DNA of 64,000 nucleotides from Histomonas meleagridis (GCA_020186115.1 WSYJ01000186.1:1347501-1411500), one strand, 5' to 3'. Counted from the first letter of the stretch, positions 1-11,264 are shown. The notes: generated by a model not told the origin, from the letters alone. Program-made: numbers and translations.

Positions 1-363
1 TTCAATAATTATTGTAACGATTTCATTAAAGATAAACTTTGACATGTATTGAAAAAATTCATTTGATAAACGAGAAAACTCATTCAGCTGTGTCAATCTG
101 ATCTCCAGTTCATCACATATTGTTTGAGGTTCATAACAAATATCTAATAGTTGCTGATGGAAAAAGCTATAAACATTGCTCCTTTGGTTATCAACCGGAT
201 TTTCTCGCTTTGAAAAGTAATTTTGATTTTGAATGAGATATGGTTTCCCAGAAAGTATGCACTTTAGTTCTTCTTCAAGTATGTTTTTATCGTCTACATT
301 TTTGCTATAGTTCTTTATCGCATATTTGAGAAATTTCTTTAATTCTTTTTCCCCATTTTTCAT
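1..363 (-). CDS. Partial hypothetical protein, C-terminal part off the left edge
   Basis: On the minus strand an ATG at 363 opens a frame with no stop to the window edge (121 codons visible). The visible protein is lysine/asparagine-rich and probably helical, beginning MKNGEKELKKFLKYAIKNYS, with a later FHQQLLDICYEPQTICDELE stretch. I do not recognise a family. On the minus strand the sequence TAAACGGCC lies about 35 bp upstream of the ATG (397-403 on the plus strand), resembling the AACGG motif seen upstream of other genes here. The stop codon and C-terminus are outside the window, so length and domain content are unknown. Confidence 0.6.
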   Translation of the reverse strand, partial: MKNGEKELKKFLKYAIKNYSKNVDDKNILEEELKCILSGKPYLIQNQNYFSKRENPVDNQRSNVYSFFHQQLLDICYEPQTICDELEIRLTQLNEFSRLSNEFFQYMSKFIFNEIVTIIIE

Positions 364-1760
364 TTGACATTATCATAATTGAAAAAGTTTAATATGGCCG
401 TTTATAATTGTTTCTTAAGAATTATGTAACAAAAAAAGTACGTTATATAAACAAACGGTCGCAGAAAAAACTTTCATAAAAAAATATTTTCTAAATTACA
501 TTACAACCTTTTAAAGATCCACTGTTCTTATCGGTTAAAAAGAAAAATTGTTTTACAAAAATTAAAATGTATTTATGTCAACTTTCAAATATAGCCCTGG
601 GCAAAAAAAAATATCCCAAAATCATTTGGGATTTCTGTAAACAAAAAATGTGATGTGTCAAAAAACGTTAATAATCCAAGCCTGAAGAATATTTCCTCAA
701 TAAAAAGTTTAGATATAATATGAGTATATAACATTAGATATGTAATATTTAAAAACATTGTTTTATTATGTTTAAATATATTATATATTAAAATATTTTG
801 AATTTTTTTTTGATCTTTAATTCAATGGTTTATGTGATTTTTGAGTTTAAAATGATCGACTTCTCTAAAATACATCTGTTAATATCTATAGCGAAATATG
901 TTTTAATTCCTTTAATTTTGATCACTGAATTTTCAAGTATTGATGTAATTTTGAAATTATGAATTGGCTCTTATTTTTTCGAGTTGCCAAATCCAAAATT
1001 TATAATTATGAAATGATTAAATTTGATAATTTTTTAGTGCCATTATTGAATTAAACATATCAATTTTGATATGACCATTAGCTATCAGTCTCATATGTTA
1101 TTTGTTTTGTTGGAATTAACTGGTATAATAATTTGTTCGCTGATACGATGGTAAATTTCAATATCATTCAATTATCCCAAAACGGGTTGAATTGGGTTTT
1201 TCATATTATAGAATCCGGAATAATTGGCGTCATTAATTATAAGGATTTAATAAAGATTAAAAAATTTACCAGAATATGTTTATTTTCTAAGTTCGAGCAC
1301 TTCTTTTCTAGCAAAAATATACTTGGGAAGAAATTTGTTAACCTAATAATATATCAGTAGCAAGTTCAAAATAAATATATAAAAAATGTACAAACCAAAA
1401 ATAGGTATATGTTACAAAAATCATCGATGTAATTTTTTAATGAAGCATAACGAATGTTTTAACTAAGAAGAAAAAGTGGGTTTTCTGCTTCTACGGACCT
1501 TTCGATATGTATTATGATAATAATTAAAAATATTCATGCAAACATGAATTGTAAAAAGAAATATTTGATTCTGGTAGGTGAAGTCAGATGATGAAAAACC
1601 GTAAAATCTTATTCACAAAAAGTTTGTAAATTTTAGTACTCACACAAAATTTCTTTTCACAATGACAAATTTCTTATCGTGGGAATTGAATACTTTATAA
1701 AATCTCCTCTTCTGAAATTTGAACGTTTTTAAATTTGAGTAGCACTTTTTACATATTTTT
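364..1760. other. Intergenic stretch, no supported gene
   Basis: Very AT-rich. It holds a short hairpin (ATCCCAAA at 613-620 and TTTGGGAT at 625-632) and an AAACGGTCG motif at 453-461. An open frame at 1148-1360 (70 codons from the first ATG) has no recognisable similarity and is probably chance or a relic. I see no RNA gene. Confidence 0.5.
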
Positions 1761-3312
1761 ATGTCACATCAAAAGGAAGTAAGAATTGGGGATTATATTC
1801 TCTTACAAACAATTGGAACTGGTTCAACATGCAAAGTAAAACTTGCTCAGCACTGTCAGACTGAAGAATTAGTTGCTATAAAAATTATCAAAAAATCACA
1901 CTTTATCCAAAAGCCAAATCTAGAAAAGAAAATCCAACGCGAAATTGCCCTCATGAAGCTCTTAAATCACCCACACATAATAAAGCTTAAAGAAGTACTT
2001 GAAAGTCCAAGACATCTTCATCTTGTACTTGAGTATGCAGAAAATGGAGAACTCTTTGATTACCTTGTTCGTTCTCAAACACTTCCACAAGATGAAGCGC
2101 TTAATATCTTTCGTCAGATAATATATGGAATTGATTATCTTCATTCTCTTTCAATTTGTCATCGTGATCTTAAACCAGAGAACATTCTTATTGATGGGAA
2201 TGGGCAAATCAAGATCGCAGATTTTGGTTTTGCTCGCTGGATGAAATTAAATATTGCAGATACATCTTGTGGTTCTCCTCATTATGCAGCCCCCGAAGTA
2301 ATACGAGGGCTTCCATACGATGGACGTTGTGCCGACATTTGGAGTGCTGGTGTAATCTTATTTGCTTTACTTGCAGTATGTTTCGATAATCATTTTCTCT
2401 GAAAATGATTATATAACTTGAACTAACACATAGGGATATTTACCATTTGATGATCCATCGATCCGTAATCTTCTTGCCAAGGTCAAAAAAGGCTTTTTCC
2501 ACATGCCGGAATTTGATCCAAATATCAAAGATTTAATTCGTAGAATGATGACTGTTGACCCCACCAAGCGCATTACGATCGAAGAAATCAAGCATCATAT
2601 CGCTTTTAGGTACGGTTTGCCATCGACATATATTGTTCCGTCTCCGATCCCATTCACCGATTATTCTGCTCAAATTGATCCTTCCACAATACCGATTGAG
2701 TTCAAGACATTATTTTTAAATATTGGTTTAACTGAAGAAGAGATTATTTCAGCTCTTCAAATGCCGGAAAATAACACAGTAAAGACATTCGTTAAGATGC
2801 TCGCAAGACGTATAGCACCGGAGAGCCTTCCGTGGGAGTTCGCAATATCACAAATTCCACATAATGATATTCCCGAATATGAATTTGAATCAATTAACGG
2901 AGCCGTTTTCCAGGCCGCTTTGTTCAGACAGGAGGCACCAAACATCTGCTCTCCAACTCCTGATGGGTTTTCTCTTACGCATGAAGCTCCGTGGGCGATG
3001 CATGTAGATCCGACATTATTTAGACCGAACTTTGAAACGAACGAAAACTTTGGTCCTTCAAATGTACCTATTCTAATGCTTGCCAACAATGTTGAAAGCG
3101 CTTTGAACCAACTTGGATTTGTTTTCTTTCATCCGAATGATATGCAATTTTTTGCAAAAAAGAATGAGCATGATACATACCTCTCTATTGAGTTGTATTA
3201 CACTGTTCCTGGTGCAGTTTGTTTACATCTACAGATGATCGGTTGTGAATCACAAGATGAACAAGGAATAATTTATCAGAAAATTAGAAACTTATTGACC
3301 GCTACCTCTTGA
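1761..3312 (+). CDS. CAMK/BRSK-like Ser/Thr protein kinase, one intron
   Basis: The coding sequence is join(1761..2375, 2434..3312), 497 residues. Kinase motifs are complete: glycine loop IGTGSTCKV (18-26), VAIK lysine 41, HRDLKPEN (134-141), DFG (154-156) and activation segment SCGSPHYAAPE (169-179), typical of the SNF1/BRSK/MARK branch. The splice joins codon 205 (Ala) to GYLPFDD, restoring the canonical AGYLPFD of subdomain IX, so the intron is certain. After the catalytic domain there is a UBA-like helical segment and a C-terminal region (LHLQMIGCESQDEQ) that may be a divergent KA1-type tail. It probably phosphorylates cytosolic targets in signalling; the substrate is unknown. The BTB gene lies convergently 24 bp downstream. 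Confidence 0.9.
2376..2433 (+). other. Spliceosomal intron (58 nt) with internal hairpin
   Basis: It starts GTATGT and ends ACTAACACATAG, the fused branch-point/3' splice-site arrangement of trichomonads (usual form ACTAACACACAG). It falls exactly between codons. A perfect 12-bp inverted repeat (2386-2397 with 2401-2412, 3-nt loop) occupies the middle and would shorten the distance between the splice sites. An in-frame stop inside the intron (2400-2402) ends the unspliced frame. Confidence 0.92.
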
Positions 3313-3336
3313 ATTATTATAAACAATAATTTGTTG

Positions 3337-4545
3337 TTACTCATCTTTATTTAAATGGAACCAAAACCCTGATACCTTACAACTTACCATAGTTGGCTGG
3401 ACTTTCACTTTGGGGAACTTGAGAATAACCGTCCGGATGCCGGTTTTGGTCTCAAAAGTCGCGTGGAAGCGTGTGTTGCCTTTGGAATGCGTTGGCCTGA
3501 TCACGTATGGCGTCTTAATTCCATCATGAGAAACAAGCTCGATGGATACGTTGTTGACATTGAAGTATGAGGTGACAAGTTCGACTTCTGTAAAACATCC
3601 TAAATAATCCCGAAGAAATGTTATCCGACCTTCAACAGGAACTTGATTAGATAACATCCCTTTGGTTTGACACTTGTATCGACCTGGAGTAACAAAGAAA
3701 TCAGGGACATCTTTGAAAAACGTGACAAGTGGTGGTTCATAACGATTAAATAATTTAAATGTTTTTTGTTGCATGACAGAATTTAGAGCGATTTGGATTT
3801 TGGCAAACCCTGGCGCTCGACGTTTACTGGCTTCATATCCATTACAAATTGAATCATGAAAACCATTAGTAATAAGTAAGCTATGGTCGAAATTTTCAAG
3901 CTCTTGTGGAGATAACATTTGCCATTGGATATAATTTGTGGCTTGTTTGTAAAATGATTCATCTAAATCATATGATTTACCATATGTAACAATCCATGAT
4001 GCTAGTTGAACTTCGGATGCTACTTTTAGGTTGGGATTTTGGATGATTTGAAGTACATTATTTTTTGATAAATTCATGATGTTATCATTTGATGAAAATA
4101 AATAAAACTTGGATGCAATGGAATCAAATAAGTTTTGTGGGACGATTTGGAACATACATTTTGTTATTGATTCGACAATTTCAAGAATAGCATCATCTGC
4201 TAAGTTTTTAGTTAGTTTATTTTCGACTGCCTGCATAAGTTCATTTAATCGGAAATATTTTGCAAGCACCAATATAAAAATCATATTTTTTGGTTGAATA
4301 AATGATGTATCTTTGGTATAAATATATTTCAAAATATATTTGAAAACTTCACCTTCATCTGGGATACGAATTATTACATAGTCACTATTAGCTTCAGAAA
4401 AATTAGAAGTAAAAATATCTTCGAAATAACCTTTAGTTGAAGCTAAAACAACCTTATGACATTTATATTGATTCCCACTAATTTCAAGTGTAAGATCTGT
4501 GTAAAGATTTTGTTCAACATATCCCCACATTAAATCGGCATCCAT
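3337..4545 (-). CDS. BTB/POZ domain protein
   Basis: 402 residues from the ATG at 4545. Residues about 8-110 form a BTB/POZ fold: YTDLTLEISGNQYKCHKVVL, then YFEDIFTSNFSE and YILKYIYTKD. A BACK-like helical region follows (about 110-230: LAKYFRLNELMQAVENKLTK and similar). The C-terminal ~130 residues look like a beta-rich module ending VSGFWFHLNKDE; no Kelch repeats are visible. BTB-BACK proteins usually dimerise and act as substrate adaptors for Cullin-3 ubiquitin ligases; that role here is inferred. The 3' part of the gene is noticeably more G+C-rich than its 5' part. It is convergent with the kinase gene and divergent from dynamin. Confidence 0.85.
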   Translation of the reverse strand: MDADLMWGYVEQNLYTDLTLEISGNQYKCHKVVLASTKGYFEDIFTSNFSEANSDYVIIRIPDEGEVFKYILKYIYTKDTSFIQPKNMIFILVLAKYFRLNELMQAVENKLTKNLADDAILEIVESITKCMFQIVPQNLFDSIASKFYLFSSNDNIMNLSKNNVLQIIQNPNLKVASEVQLASWIVTYGKSYDLDESFYKQATNYIQWQMLSPQELENFDHSLLITNGFHDSICNGYEASKRRAPGFAKIQIALNSVMQQKTFKLFNRYEPPLVTFFKDVPDFFVTPGRYKCQTKGMLSNQVPVEGRITFLRDYLGCFTEVELVTSYFNVNNVSIELVSHDGIKTPYVIRPTHSKGNTRFHATFETKTGIRTVILKFPKVKVQPTMVSCKVSGFWFHLNKDE

Positions 4546-4669
4546 TTTCTCTAAGTCAAATTATCAAAAAGTGCCAATGACAACAAAAATTTCAATTAGA
4601 AAAATATTGCCAAAATTCTTTCAATCTAAGTAAAATTGACAAACATTGATTAAAACTGCCAATTTAATT

Positions 4670-6451
4670 ATGCAAACCTTAATCCCTGTTTTAAATAAGC
4701 TTCAAGATGTTTTTACAAGAGTTGGAAATGACTCAATTCATCTCCCACAAATTGTTGTTGTCGGATGCCAAAGTTGTGGTAAATCATCTGTTTTAGAATC
4801 ATTGGTTCAAAAAGATTTCCTCCCTCGTGGTTCAGGAATTGTAACACGTCGTCCTTTAATTCTCCAACTTATCCATACAAATACACCAGAAGAATATGCC
4901 TATTTTCTTCATCTTCCTGATAAAAAGTTTACAAATTTCGATCTTGTTCGTAAAGAAATTGAAGACGAAACTGAGCGTGTATGCCATGATAAAGGTGTTA
5001 CCGATGCACCAATTAATCTTAAAGTTTATTCTCCCAATGTTTTAAATCTTACATTGGTCGATCTTCCAGGTTTAACAAAAGTAGCAACCGAAGGACAATC
5101 CCACGACCTTCCACAACTTATCCGTAACATGGTACTTAAATATATCAAACCTGAAAATTCCATCATTCTCGCCATTTCACCAGCGAACACCGATATTGCA
5201 AACTCAGATTCCCTTCTCATTGCTAAAGAGGTAGATCCACAAGGAGACCGTACAATTGGTGTTTTGACAAAACTCGATATTATGGATAAGGGTACAAATG
5301 CGCGTGACATTCTCACAAACAAAGTTTATCCGCTTAAGTTAGGCTTTATTGGCGTTGTAAATCGTTCACAACAAGATATTAATTCGAAGAAACCAATGAG
5401 CAAAGTACTTGAAGAAGAACATCGATTTTTTGTAACAAGCAATGACTATAGAGACATTGCTGATGTTAATGGTTATCCATATCTTGCAAGTACACTTAAT
5501 CAGATTTTGATGAAACATATTAAGAAACATCTTCCATCCGTTCATAACGAAATAAATGAATTGCTAAGACGTAAGAAGGCTGAACTTGAAGGGTATGGCG
5601 AAACTTTTGGTGATAATATTGAAGAACAACAAATGCTTTTATATAAGATGATTGAGCACTATTTGTCTATCTACAACTCATTATTGCTTGGTACTTCGGA
5701 TGAATTAAGAGCTACAGGTATAGATGGTGGTTATTATTTGATGAGTTATCTTGTTAATGATTTCCCAGCAAAGTTAAACACCATCCCATTACCAACTACT
5801 ATGAAGAGAGAAGATGTAGCTAACATGATTGAGGCTAACAGTGGCATTCAAAGGGCATTGTTCTTCCCCGAGGCAACATTCACACGGTTAACGATCGAAT
5901 ACATTGAAAAATTGAGAGCCCCTTCAATTGAAGCCGCTGAAATGGTGCACCACCGTTTGATGGAGTTACACGAAAAAGTTCACCTTGCTGAATTAGATCG
6001 ATTTCCAAAAGCGAAAGCTCTTTTATCGCAATCGATATTAGACATTACCAAGGAAACACTTGAAGAATGCACAACATTTATTAAGGATTTCATTGATACA
6101 CAAGAAGCATATATTAACTCTGAACATCCAACATTTAAAGAAAAGACAAAAGCGCATTTACAAAGTGGATCATTACAAAGTAATGTTGAACTTCTTCTCG
6201 AATTGGCTGAAAGATATTTCTTAATTTGTCGTAGAGAAGTCGAAGATCAAATCGCAAAAGGTGTACATCGAATTCTCATTAAGCAATCAACTGAATACTT
6301 GAGACATGAGCTGTTCAAGAGACTCGTGTTGAAGCCTAATCTCACAGAGGATCCCGAAGTCGCAGCAAGAAGGAAGAAGTGCGTCGAATTGATCAAAGCG
6401 CTTAAGGAGGCATCGAGCATACTTAACGAAGTACGTATGACGAGAGTGTAG
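4670..6451 (+). CDS. Dynamin-related GTPase (Drp1/Vps1 type)
   Basis: 593 residues from the ATG at 4670 (the longer open frame starts at a TTG, which I reject). GTPase motifs: G1 GCQSCGKSS (32-40, a variant of GQSSGKSS), a G2 threonine in PRGSGIVTRRP, G3 DLPGLT, G4 TKLD and G5 VNRSQ. The middle domain follows and a GTPase effector domain ends the protein (KCVELIKALKEASSILNEVR). There is no PH or proline-rich domain, so it belongs to the Drp1/Vps1 class that constricts organelle or endosomal membranes. In trichomonads such proteins are candidates for hydrogenosome division or endocytic fission; which of these applies cannot be told from the sequence. Confidence 0.95.
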   Translation: MQTLIPVLNKLQDVFTRVGNDSIHLPQIVVVGCQSCGKSSVLESLVQKDFLPRGSGIVTRRPLILQLIHTNTPEEYAYFLHLPDKKFTNFDLVRKEIEDETERVCHDKGVTDAPINLKVYSPNVLNLTLVDLPGLTKVATEGQSHDLPQLIRNMVLKYIKPENSIILAISPANTDIANSDSLLIAKEVDPQGDRTIGVLTKLDIMDKGTNARDILTNKVYPLKLGFIGVVNRSQQDINSKKPMSKVLEEEHRFFVTSNDYRDIADVNGYPYLASTLNQILMKHIKKHLPSVHNEINELLRRKKAELEGYGETFGDNIEEQQMLLYKMIEHYLSIYNSLLLGTSDELRATGIDGGYYLMSYLVNDFPAKLNTIPLPTTMKREDVANMIEANSGIQRALFFPEATFTRLTIEYIEKLRAPSIEAAEMVHHRLMELHEKVHLAELDRFPKAKALLSQSILDITKETLEECTTFIKDFIDTQEAYINSEHPTFKEKTKAHLQSGSLQSNVELLLELAERYFLICRREVEDQIAKGVHRILIKQSTEYLRHELFKRLVLKPNLTEDPEVAARRKKCVELIKALKEASSILNEVRMTRV

Positions 6452-7268
6452 TCAGTAAACAACAAAAAGGATATAGTAAATTATTTCGTTTTAGCATAAG
6501 GAAAATGCGCATTCGAACGCCCATTAGTAACAACGACAAATTGCGAATGTTTTTGATAGTTAACTTTGAATTTTTTCTTATTTTATATTAATATAAATTT
6601 TTTTTTTTTTTTTTCAAATTAAAAATCTTAATTTATTATACATATTCTAATGATTCATATGTTTTTTAAAAATATTAAATGATCATGTTTTACATCCCGC
6701 AATATTCTTAATCTACTCTTAACTTTTATAGAAGCTCATAACTATTTCTCATTGAGTTAATATAATTATAAAACTTCTTTTTGTTTGTGGTCAAAGCAAA
6801 GAGCATTCTTGTTTCTTATAATATATTAATCAAAAAATATTTTTGGGAATGAAGATATGTTAAAATTTGCTAACAAACTATATAAAAATTCATATTGTCG
6901 TTCTTCAGGTTTTTCACGGCAAACATGACTTGAGATTCTTATGCAAAAGATATCAATTTGATCAAAATTCATCAAATATTAATTGTTACTTATAGCATAT
7001 GATAGAAAATTGAGTTTGTTGAGATTAATCTTATAAGATGAAAGCACTCATTTTGTCACGTACATATATTGTAAATGAAAGCTATCTGGTAATGAAATCG
7101 AATTTGTATTTTACTTTATGAATTTTTATATATAAGTTTGAGGAATTTCATCAAATCACAATTTTAAAATTCTACATGAGAAAGTTCGTTGAAAATGAAA
7201 TTATATGTGAAATTATGCAATTAGTAAATTTGAAAAACAAATTCAATATGAAAAACATTTTACTCATA
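6452..7268. other. Intergenic stretch, nothing recognised
   Basis: About 0.8 kb of AT-rich DNA between convergent genes, including a poly-T run near 6599-6614. No open frame, RNA gene or repeat that I can support. Confidence 0.5.
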
Positions 7269-8393
7269 TCAATCTAAAGGGGTCACATCTTCTCTCCATG
7301 TGATCCATCTTTCGATGAATGATTTATTCTCATTGACTATTCTTGCCTTTACTCTTTTCTTTATCTCATTCATCTCAGGGTATACTTGTGTATCATAGTC
7401 AACATTATCATATTGATGCTCATTCACAATACGAAATTCGAATTCTTTTTTGCCTGTTAACACGTCGATATCATTTTTCCAATCAAACAATGATGCACCA
7501 GTTGTTTGTTGATATCGATTTATCTCAATCACTAGAACCTCAACCTCATTTTTATTCTTAAAAATTATACCAAAATCAATCACATATGTGCCTTCTACAA
7601 ATGGAGAATTTGCTGTGTCAATTCGTGGACGAACTTTTGTTTCATAATATTCTTGAATCGATTTTTGGATTAGTTCTTTGGAGTCATAGACATCTTTAAA
7701 AAATTGGCGATTGTCATATTGCGTTAAAGCACAAAGTTTATGATGATATACAAAACCTCGAAATTCAAGATGATCGAATAATCGATCTTCCCAAAGTCGG
7801 AAGTTTAGGCTGAAATTGGGCTTTTCATGCTTAAGCTCGCGCCCTAAGTCGATTAAAATGCGTTCACTATTGAAAAATAAATCAAACATTTCTTTAAGAG
7901 TATGACACTTAAGAGCCTTAATGTCACATTCAGTAAAATAATAAAGATCTTGCATGCTATTCTTCTGATTGACCCACGAAATTTTATCTTCACGAGTTTG
8001 AAAATTCAAAGAATTATATTCTAATAAATATTTCGTATAAAGCAAATTCTCAAAGCGTTGACTAGATAGTTCACCATAAAATACCGCATCTTTAAATGAA
8101 CGACTACCAAGACGTAGAAAAAATCCGGAATCAGATGAACATTCTGATTTGACTTGTTTAAAAAAACCAGAAACTTTGGATAGAAAAACATTGAATGCAG
8201 ATTGATCTTCTTCAGTAATACTTTTATTTCCAATTGTGCATCTTGTTAGACGATGAAGAAGTGCACCCTCTTCAAGATCAAAGTGGAACGTCCACGTTTT
8301 GAATGTTAAATCGGAAATTAGATGATACCACGAATCAACGTAATCATCATCTTCTTTATCCTTTGGGAAAACAGAATGATTTGATGATTCCAT
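7269..8393 (-). CDS. Cdc123/D123 family protein (ATP-grasp, eIF2 assembly)
   Basis: 374 residues from the ATG at 8393 (the longer frame begins with TTG). D123-family features appear in order: WYHLISDLTFKTWTF near the N-terminus, FFLRLGSRSFKDA (substrate/ATP loop), EFRGFVYHHKLCALTQYD (central strands) and YVIDFGIIF...VLVIEINRYQQTTGASLFDW (C-terminal metal/ATP site, equivalent to the DFNPF region). In yeast and animals Cdc123 is a cytosolic ATP-grasp protein that helps assemble the eIF2 initiation complex. The family is clear; the exact target here is inferred, and the usual SPKD motif reads SFKD. Confidence 0.8.
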   Translation of the reverse strand: MESSNHSVFPKDKEDDDYVDSWYHLISDLTFKTWTFHFDLEEGALLHRLTRCTIGNKSITEEDQSAFNVFLSKVSGFFKQVKSECSSDSGFFLRLGSRSFKDAVFYGELSSQRFENLLYTKYLLEYNSLNFQTREDKISWVNQKNSMQDLYYFTECDIKALKCHTLKEMFDLFFNSERILIDLGRELKHEKPNFSLNFRLWEDRLFDHLEFRGFVYHHKLCALTQYDNRQFFKDVYDSKELIQKSIQEYYETKVRPRIDTANSPFVEGTYVIDFGIIFKNKNEVEVLVIEINRYQQTTGASLFDWKNDIDVLTGKKEFEFRIVNEHQYDNVDYDTQVYPEMNEIKKRVKARIVNENKSFIERWITWREDVTPLD

Positions 8394-8611
8394 ACAAACC
8401 AATTGATTTGGGTAAGTTGAATTAAAAGTGTCAATTGTGTTTGTGAATTTTAATTCAATTTAAAATTTTCTGAATTCCAGAATTCGTGATGTGGCAAAAT
8501 ATTTGAAATATTTACTTCTTTGTAAAGTACATAAAATTTTTTTTTAATGCTGCCAAGTTTCTCTTAATTTAATAATGCCATACAAATAGGTATCGTCTTC
8601 TTTATTTTTCT

Positions 8612-10620
8612 ATGTACACCAACCCAATCATAGTCAATCCAACAAACGATTCAAAGAACGAAAATGAATCAAGTCCTAATTCAATATATTTTCAAATATT
8701 AAATTCACTCATGCAAATAATTTCTGAACTAAACCAAGATAATCTTGCATTGTCAATTAAACGAACTATGATTTATTTGATTCAAAAAATCCGTTTACAT
8801 ATAATTTTGTAATTTGCGGTCTAGTTTATTATATGTAATTTAAATCACAAGAAAACTTTAATTTTAATCAAACAATTGAACCATCACTTTATGAAAGATG
8901 TTCATTTATTAACACAGAAAATGTTACATTAATTGATTATGCAGTATTTTTTTCTTCAGTTAAATGTTTTAAATATTTACTTATGAATGGTGCAAAAGTG
9001 AAAAATACAGGTAAATATGCAATTGCAGGTGGAAATGTAGAAATTATTCATTTATGTGAACAAAATTATTCAACATTTGAAGATGCATATGAAACAGCAA
9101 TCGAATTACACAAAAATGATATTTTTTATTATCTTTATGAAAATAAAATCGAATTATTAGAAAAATAATTAAATAATTAAAAATGAAGTCAAAAAGTTTG
9201 ACTCAAACAACAACATCAGCTTTATTTAGACCACCCACTTTCCAATTAAATACCAATAATCACTCAATCTTACAATTTAATGTAAATAACACATCATTTG
9301 GGAATCCAAATATTAATAATCAATTTTCACCACAAGGAAACATCAACACAAGTAATAGTTTTCAGGTACCCTTTAGTATATATACTTTGGTAATAATGAA
9401 AATACACCTTTTTTCATGCCTACACTTCGTACGAAGATCAAAGAACCAGAACTTGATTTATTAAGTTATCCATGTATTAAGAATGGTAATTATGAGATTC
9501 TTTCGTTTTTAATGAATGAAGGAATGAAAATCAAGCAAAAAATAGTCAACGAAGCAGTATTTGATGGCAACTTATATCTTGTGAAACATTTTCTCCATGA
9601 TAATCAAATGCCAGATAATATTTTAATAGACGCTTCTGAATCAGGAAACTTCGAACTTGTTAAATATATTCTAGAAAAAACAGGATTTTATGTAACTTCT
9701 AAAGGAACTTATTTGAATCTTTTAATATTTATTTCATTGTTTTGATATTTATCATAATATTTGATATATATTTAATACATTTAAAGCTTCAACTATGAAA
9801 TCATTAGAATGTCGACAAAATAAAATTTTCAAAGAACTTATTAATAATTTGAATTTGGTATTTACTTACATTATTTAGAACAGCTTTAATGCATGCAGCA
9901 TCAAGAAGTAATATAGATATAGTAAAGTTATTACTAGAATATCAAGGAATTGATATTAATATCGATGATATATTTTAATAATTTTTTACTTTATTATAAT
10001 ATTTGATGTTTTTTTATAGTATTTAAAACACTTTTTATATTAGGTATATTAAATGGACATAAAAAAGTTTTTGACTTATACATTAATGATTCCTTTTCGA
10101 AAAGGAATTAATAATTTAAATAGAAATATTTGTTTTTCTATTTTGAAATTTCAATTTTATAATTCGAAATTATTTAATACATTTAATAAAGCACTTCTTC
10201 TAGCAACATTAAATGGTCGACTTGAAATTGTTAAATTACTTCTTAGACTTGAAGGTATTAATACTAAAACTATTTCTTTGTTTTATTTTCAGTTTATTTC
10301 ATTAATATAAAATCTCAAAATTATATTCGGAAATTATTTAAAATATTTTATACACAACTTATGATTGCATGTGAATTAGATTATATTAAAATTGTTGAGT
10401 TACTACTTGAACACGAAGAAATAGATATTAATGCTAAAGATTATGATGTTTATAATTTATTTTTGGAGTTTATTATTATGACTTGAAACCGCATTTATGA
10501 AAGCAAAACGAAAAGATAATGATAATGATGTAAAATTATTACTTAAACAAAAAGGAATGGAAATCAATATTAAAGATATCAAAGGTAAAACGAAGTTTAG
10601 TGGGTTTGGCAATATGGATA
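8612..10620 (+). pseudogene. Decaying DUF3447/ankyrin-repeat gene
   Basis: A broken paralogue of the gene at 18468. The start (8612-8812) matches the intact N-terminus (SIYFQILNSLMQIISELNQD against SIELLITLKQIIFNLTEEN), then the frame stops; about 145 residues of the intact protein are missing. The DUF3447 core resumes at about 8860 (FINTENVTLIDYAVFFSSVK, KYAIAGGN.EIIHLCEQ), stops at 9168, is interrupted by ~250 bp of N/T/Q-coding sequence with no counterpart, and resumes at about 9440 (NGNYEILSFLMNEGMKI). Degenerate ankyrin units begin at 9880, 10028, 10188, 10352 and 10488, separated by AT-rich spacers; the one at 10275-10351 is 77 nt, as in the other locus. Several stops and frame changes make a functional product unlikely unless it is processed. 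Confidence 0.75.
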
Positions 10621-10853
10621 AAAACTAATACCACTAAATAATAAAGAATGATTGAAAAATGTTTTTAGAATTGCTGATTATTTTTTGCGTAATCTGCATG
10701 AGAAATTTTATATTGGAGCTATAACATACCATGTAACCAATATGGATTTCAATCATATTAATATGTTTTCATTGATTAATGTAAATTGAATTATTTCATG
10801 CACAAGTGTTGTGGCTGAAAATTCATTTATAAACCTGTTTCGTTTTTCAATCT

Positions 10854-11264
10854 ATGTTAGATATGGTGAAATTATTCATTTTTTTTAAGACTTTTTCAGA
10901 AAACGTTAAAAGGAAGATGAAATCTTTAGCTAAAGAAAAGCCTAATAAGGTAGGGGAAACGACAAAAATTAAACTAAATTCAAAGGATCCCCGAGATGAA
11001 ATAATTTTAGAAAATACTAGGCAAATTCGTAATATGGAAATTGCATTTCAAAATACAGTAAAATCTCTTAGAAGACAATTTGACGATTATGTAGAACAAT
11101 CAACATATCTACAAGATTCAATGTTAGAGAGAATATATGAGTTAAAGAAAACCATAGAAAATCTTCAACAACGAAATTTCTTTTTAGAGCAATCTAAATG
11201 TAAAAAACCACAGAGCTCCAATAAAAATATTAAACACGTAAAAAGTCGGTCAAAAATTGAATAA
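10854..11264 (+). CDS. Small coiled-coil protein of unknown function
   Basis: 136 residues from the ATG at 10854. After a short hydrophobic N-terminus (VKLFIFFKTF) the protein is lysine-rich and strongly helical: residues about 45-115 form a coiled coil (IILENTRQIRNMEIAFQNTV, LERIYELKKTIENLQQRNFF). The tail is basic (SSNKNIKHVKSRSKIE). A second ATG at residue 22 (MKSLAKEKPNK) would give a more conventional soluble protein without the hydrophobic start. I do not recognise a family. The nearest upstream sequence is the tail of the ankyrin relic. Confidence 0.55.
   Translation: MLDMVKLFIFFKTFSENVKRKMKSLAKEKPNKVGETTKIKLNSKDPRDEIILENTRQIRNMEIAFQNTVKSLRRQFDDYVEQSTYLQDSMLERIYELKKTIENLQQRNFFLEQSKCKKPQSSNKNIKHVKSRSKIE

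Noticed and set aside
1133-1360. 75-codon open frame
   Set aside because: Begins with TTG, has no recognisable similarity and lies in very AT-rich intergenic DNA.
6480-7268. Possible tRNA or other RNA gene
   Set aside because: I found no A/B box pair or cloverleaf in this or any other intergenic region.
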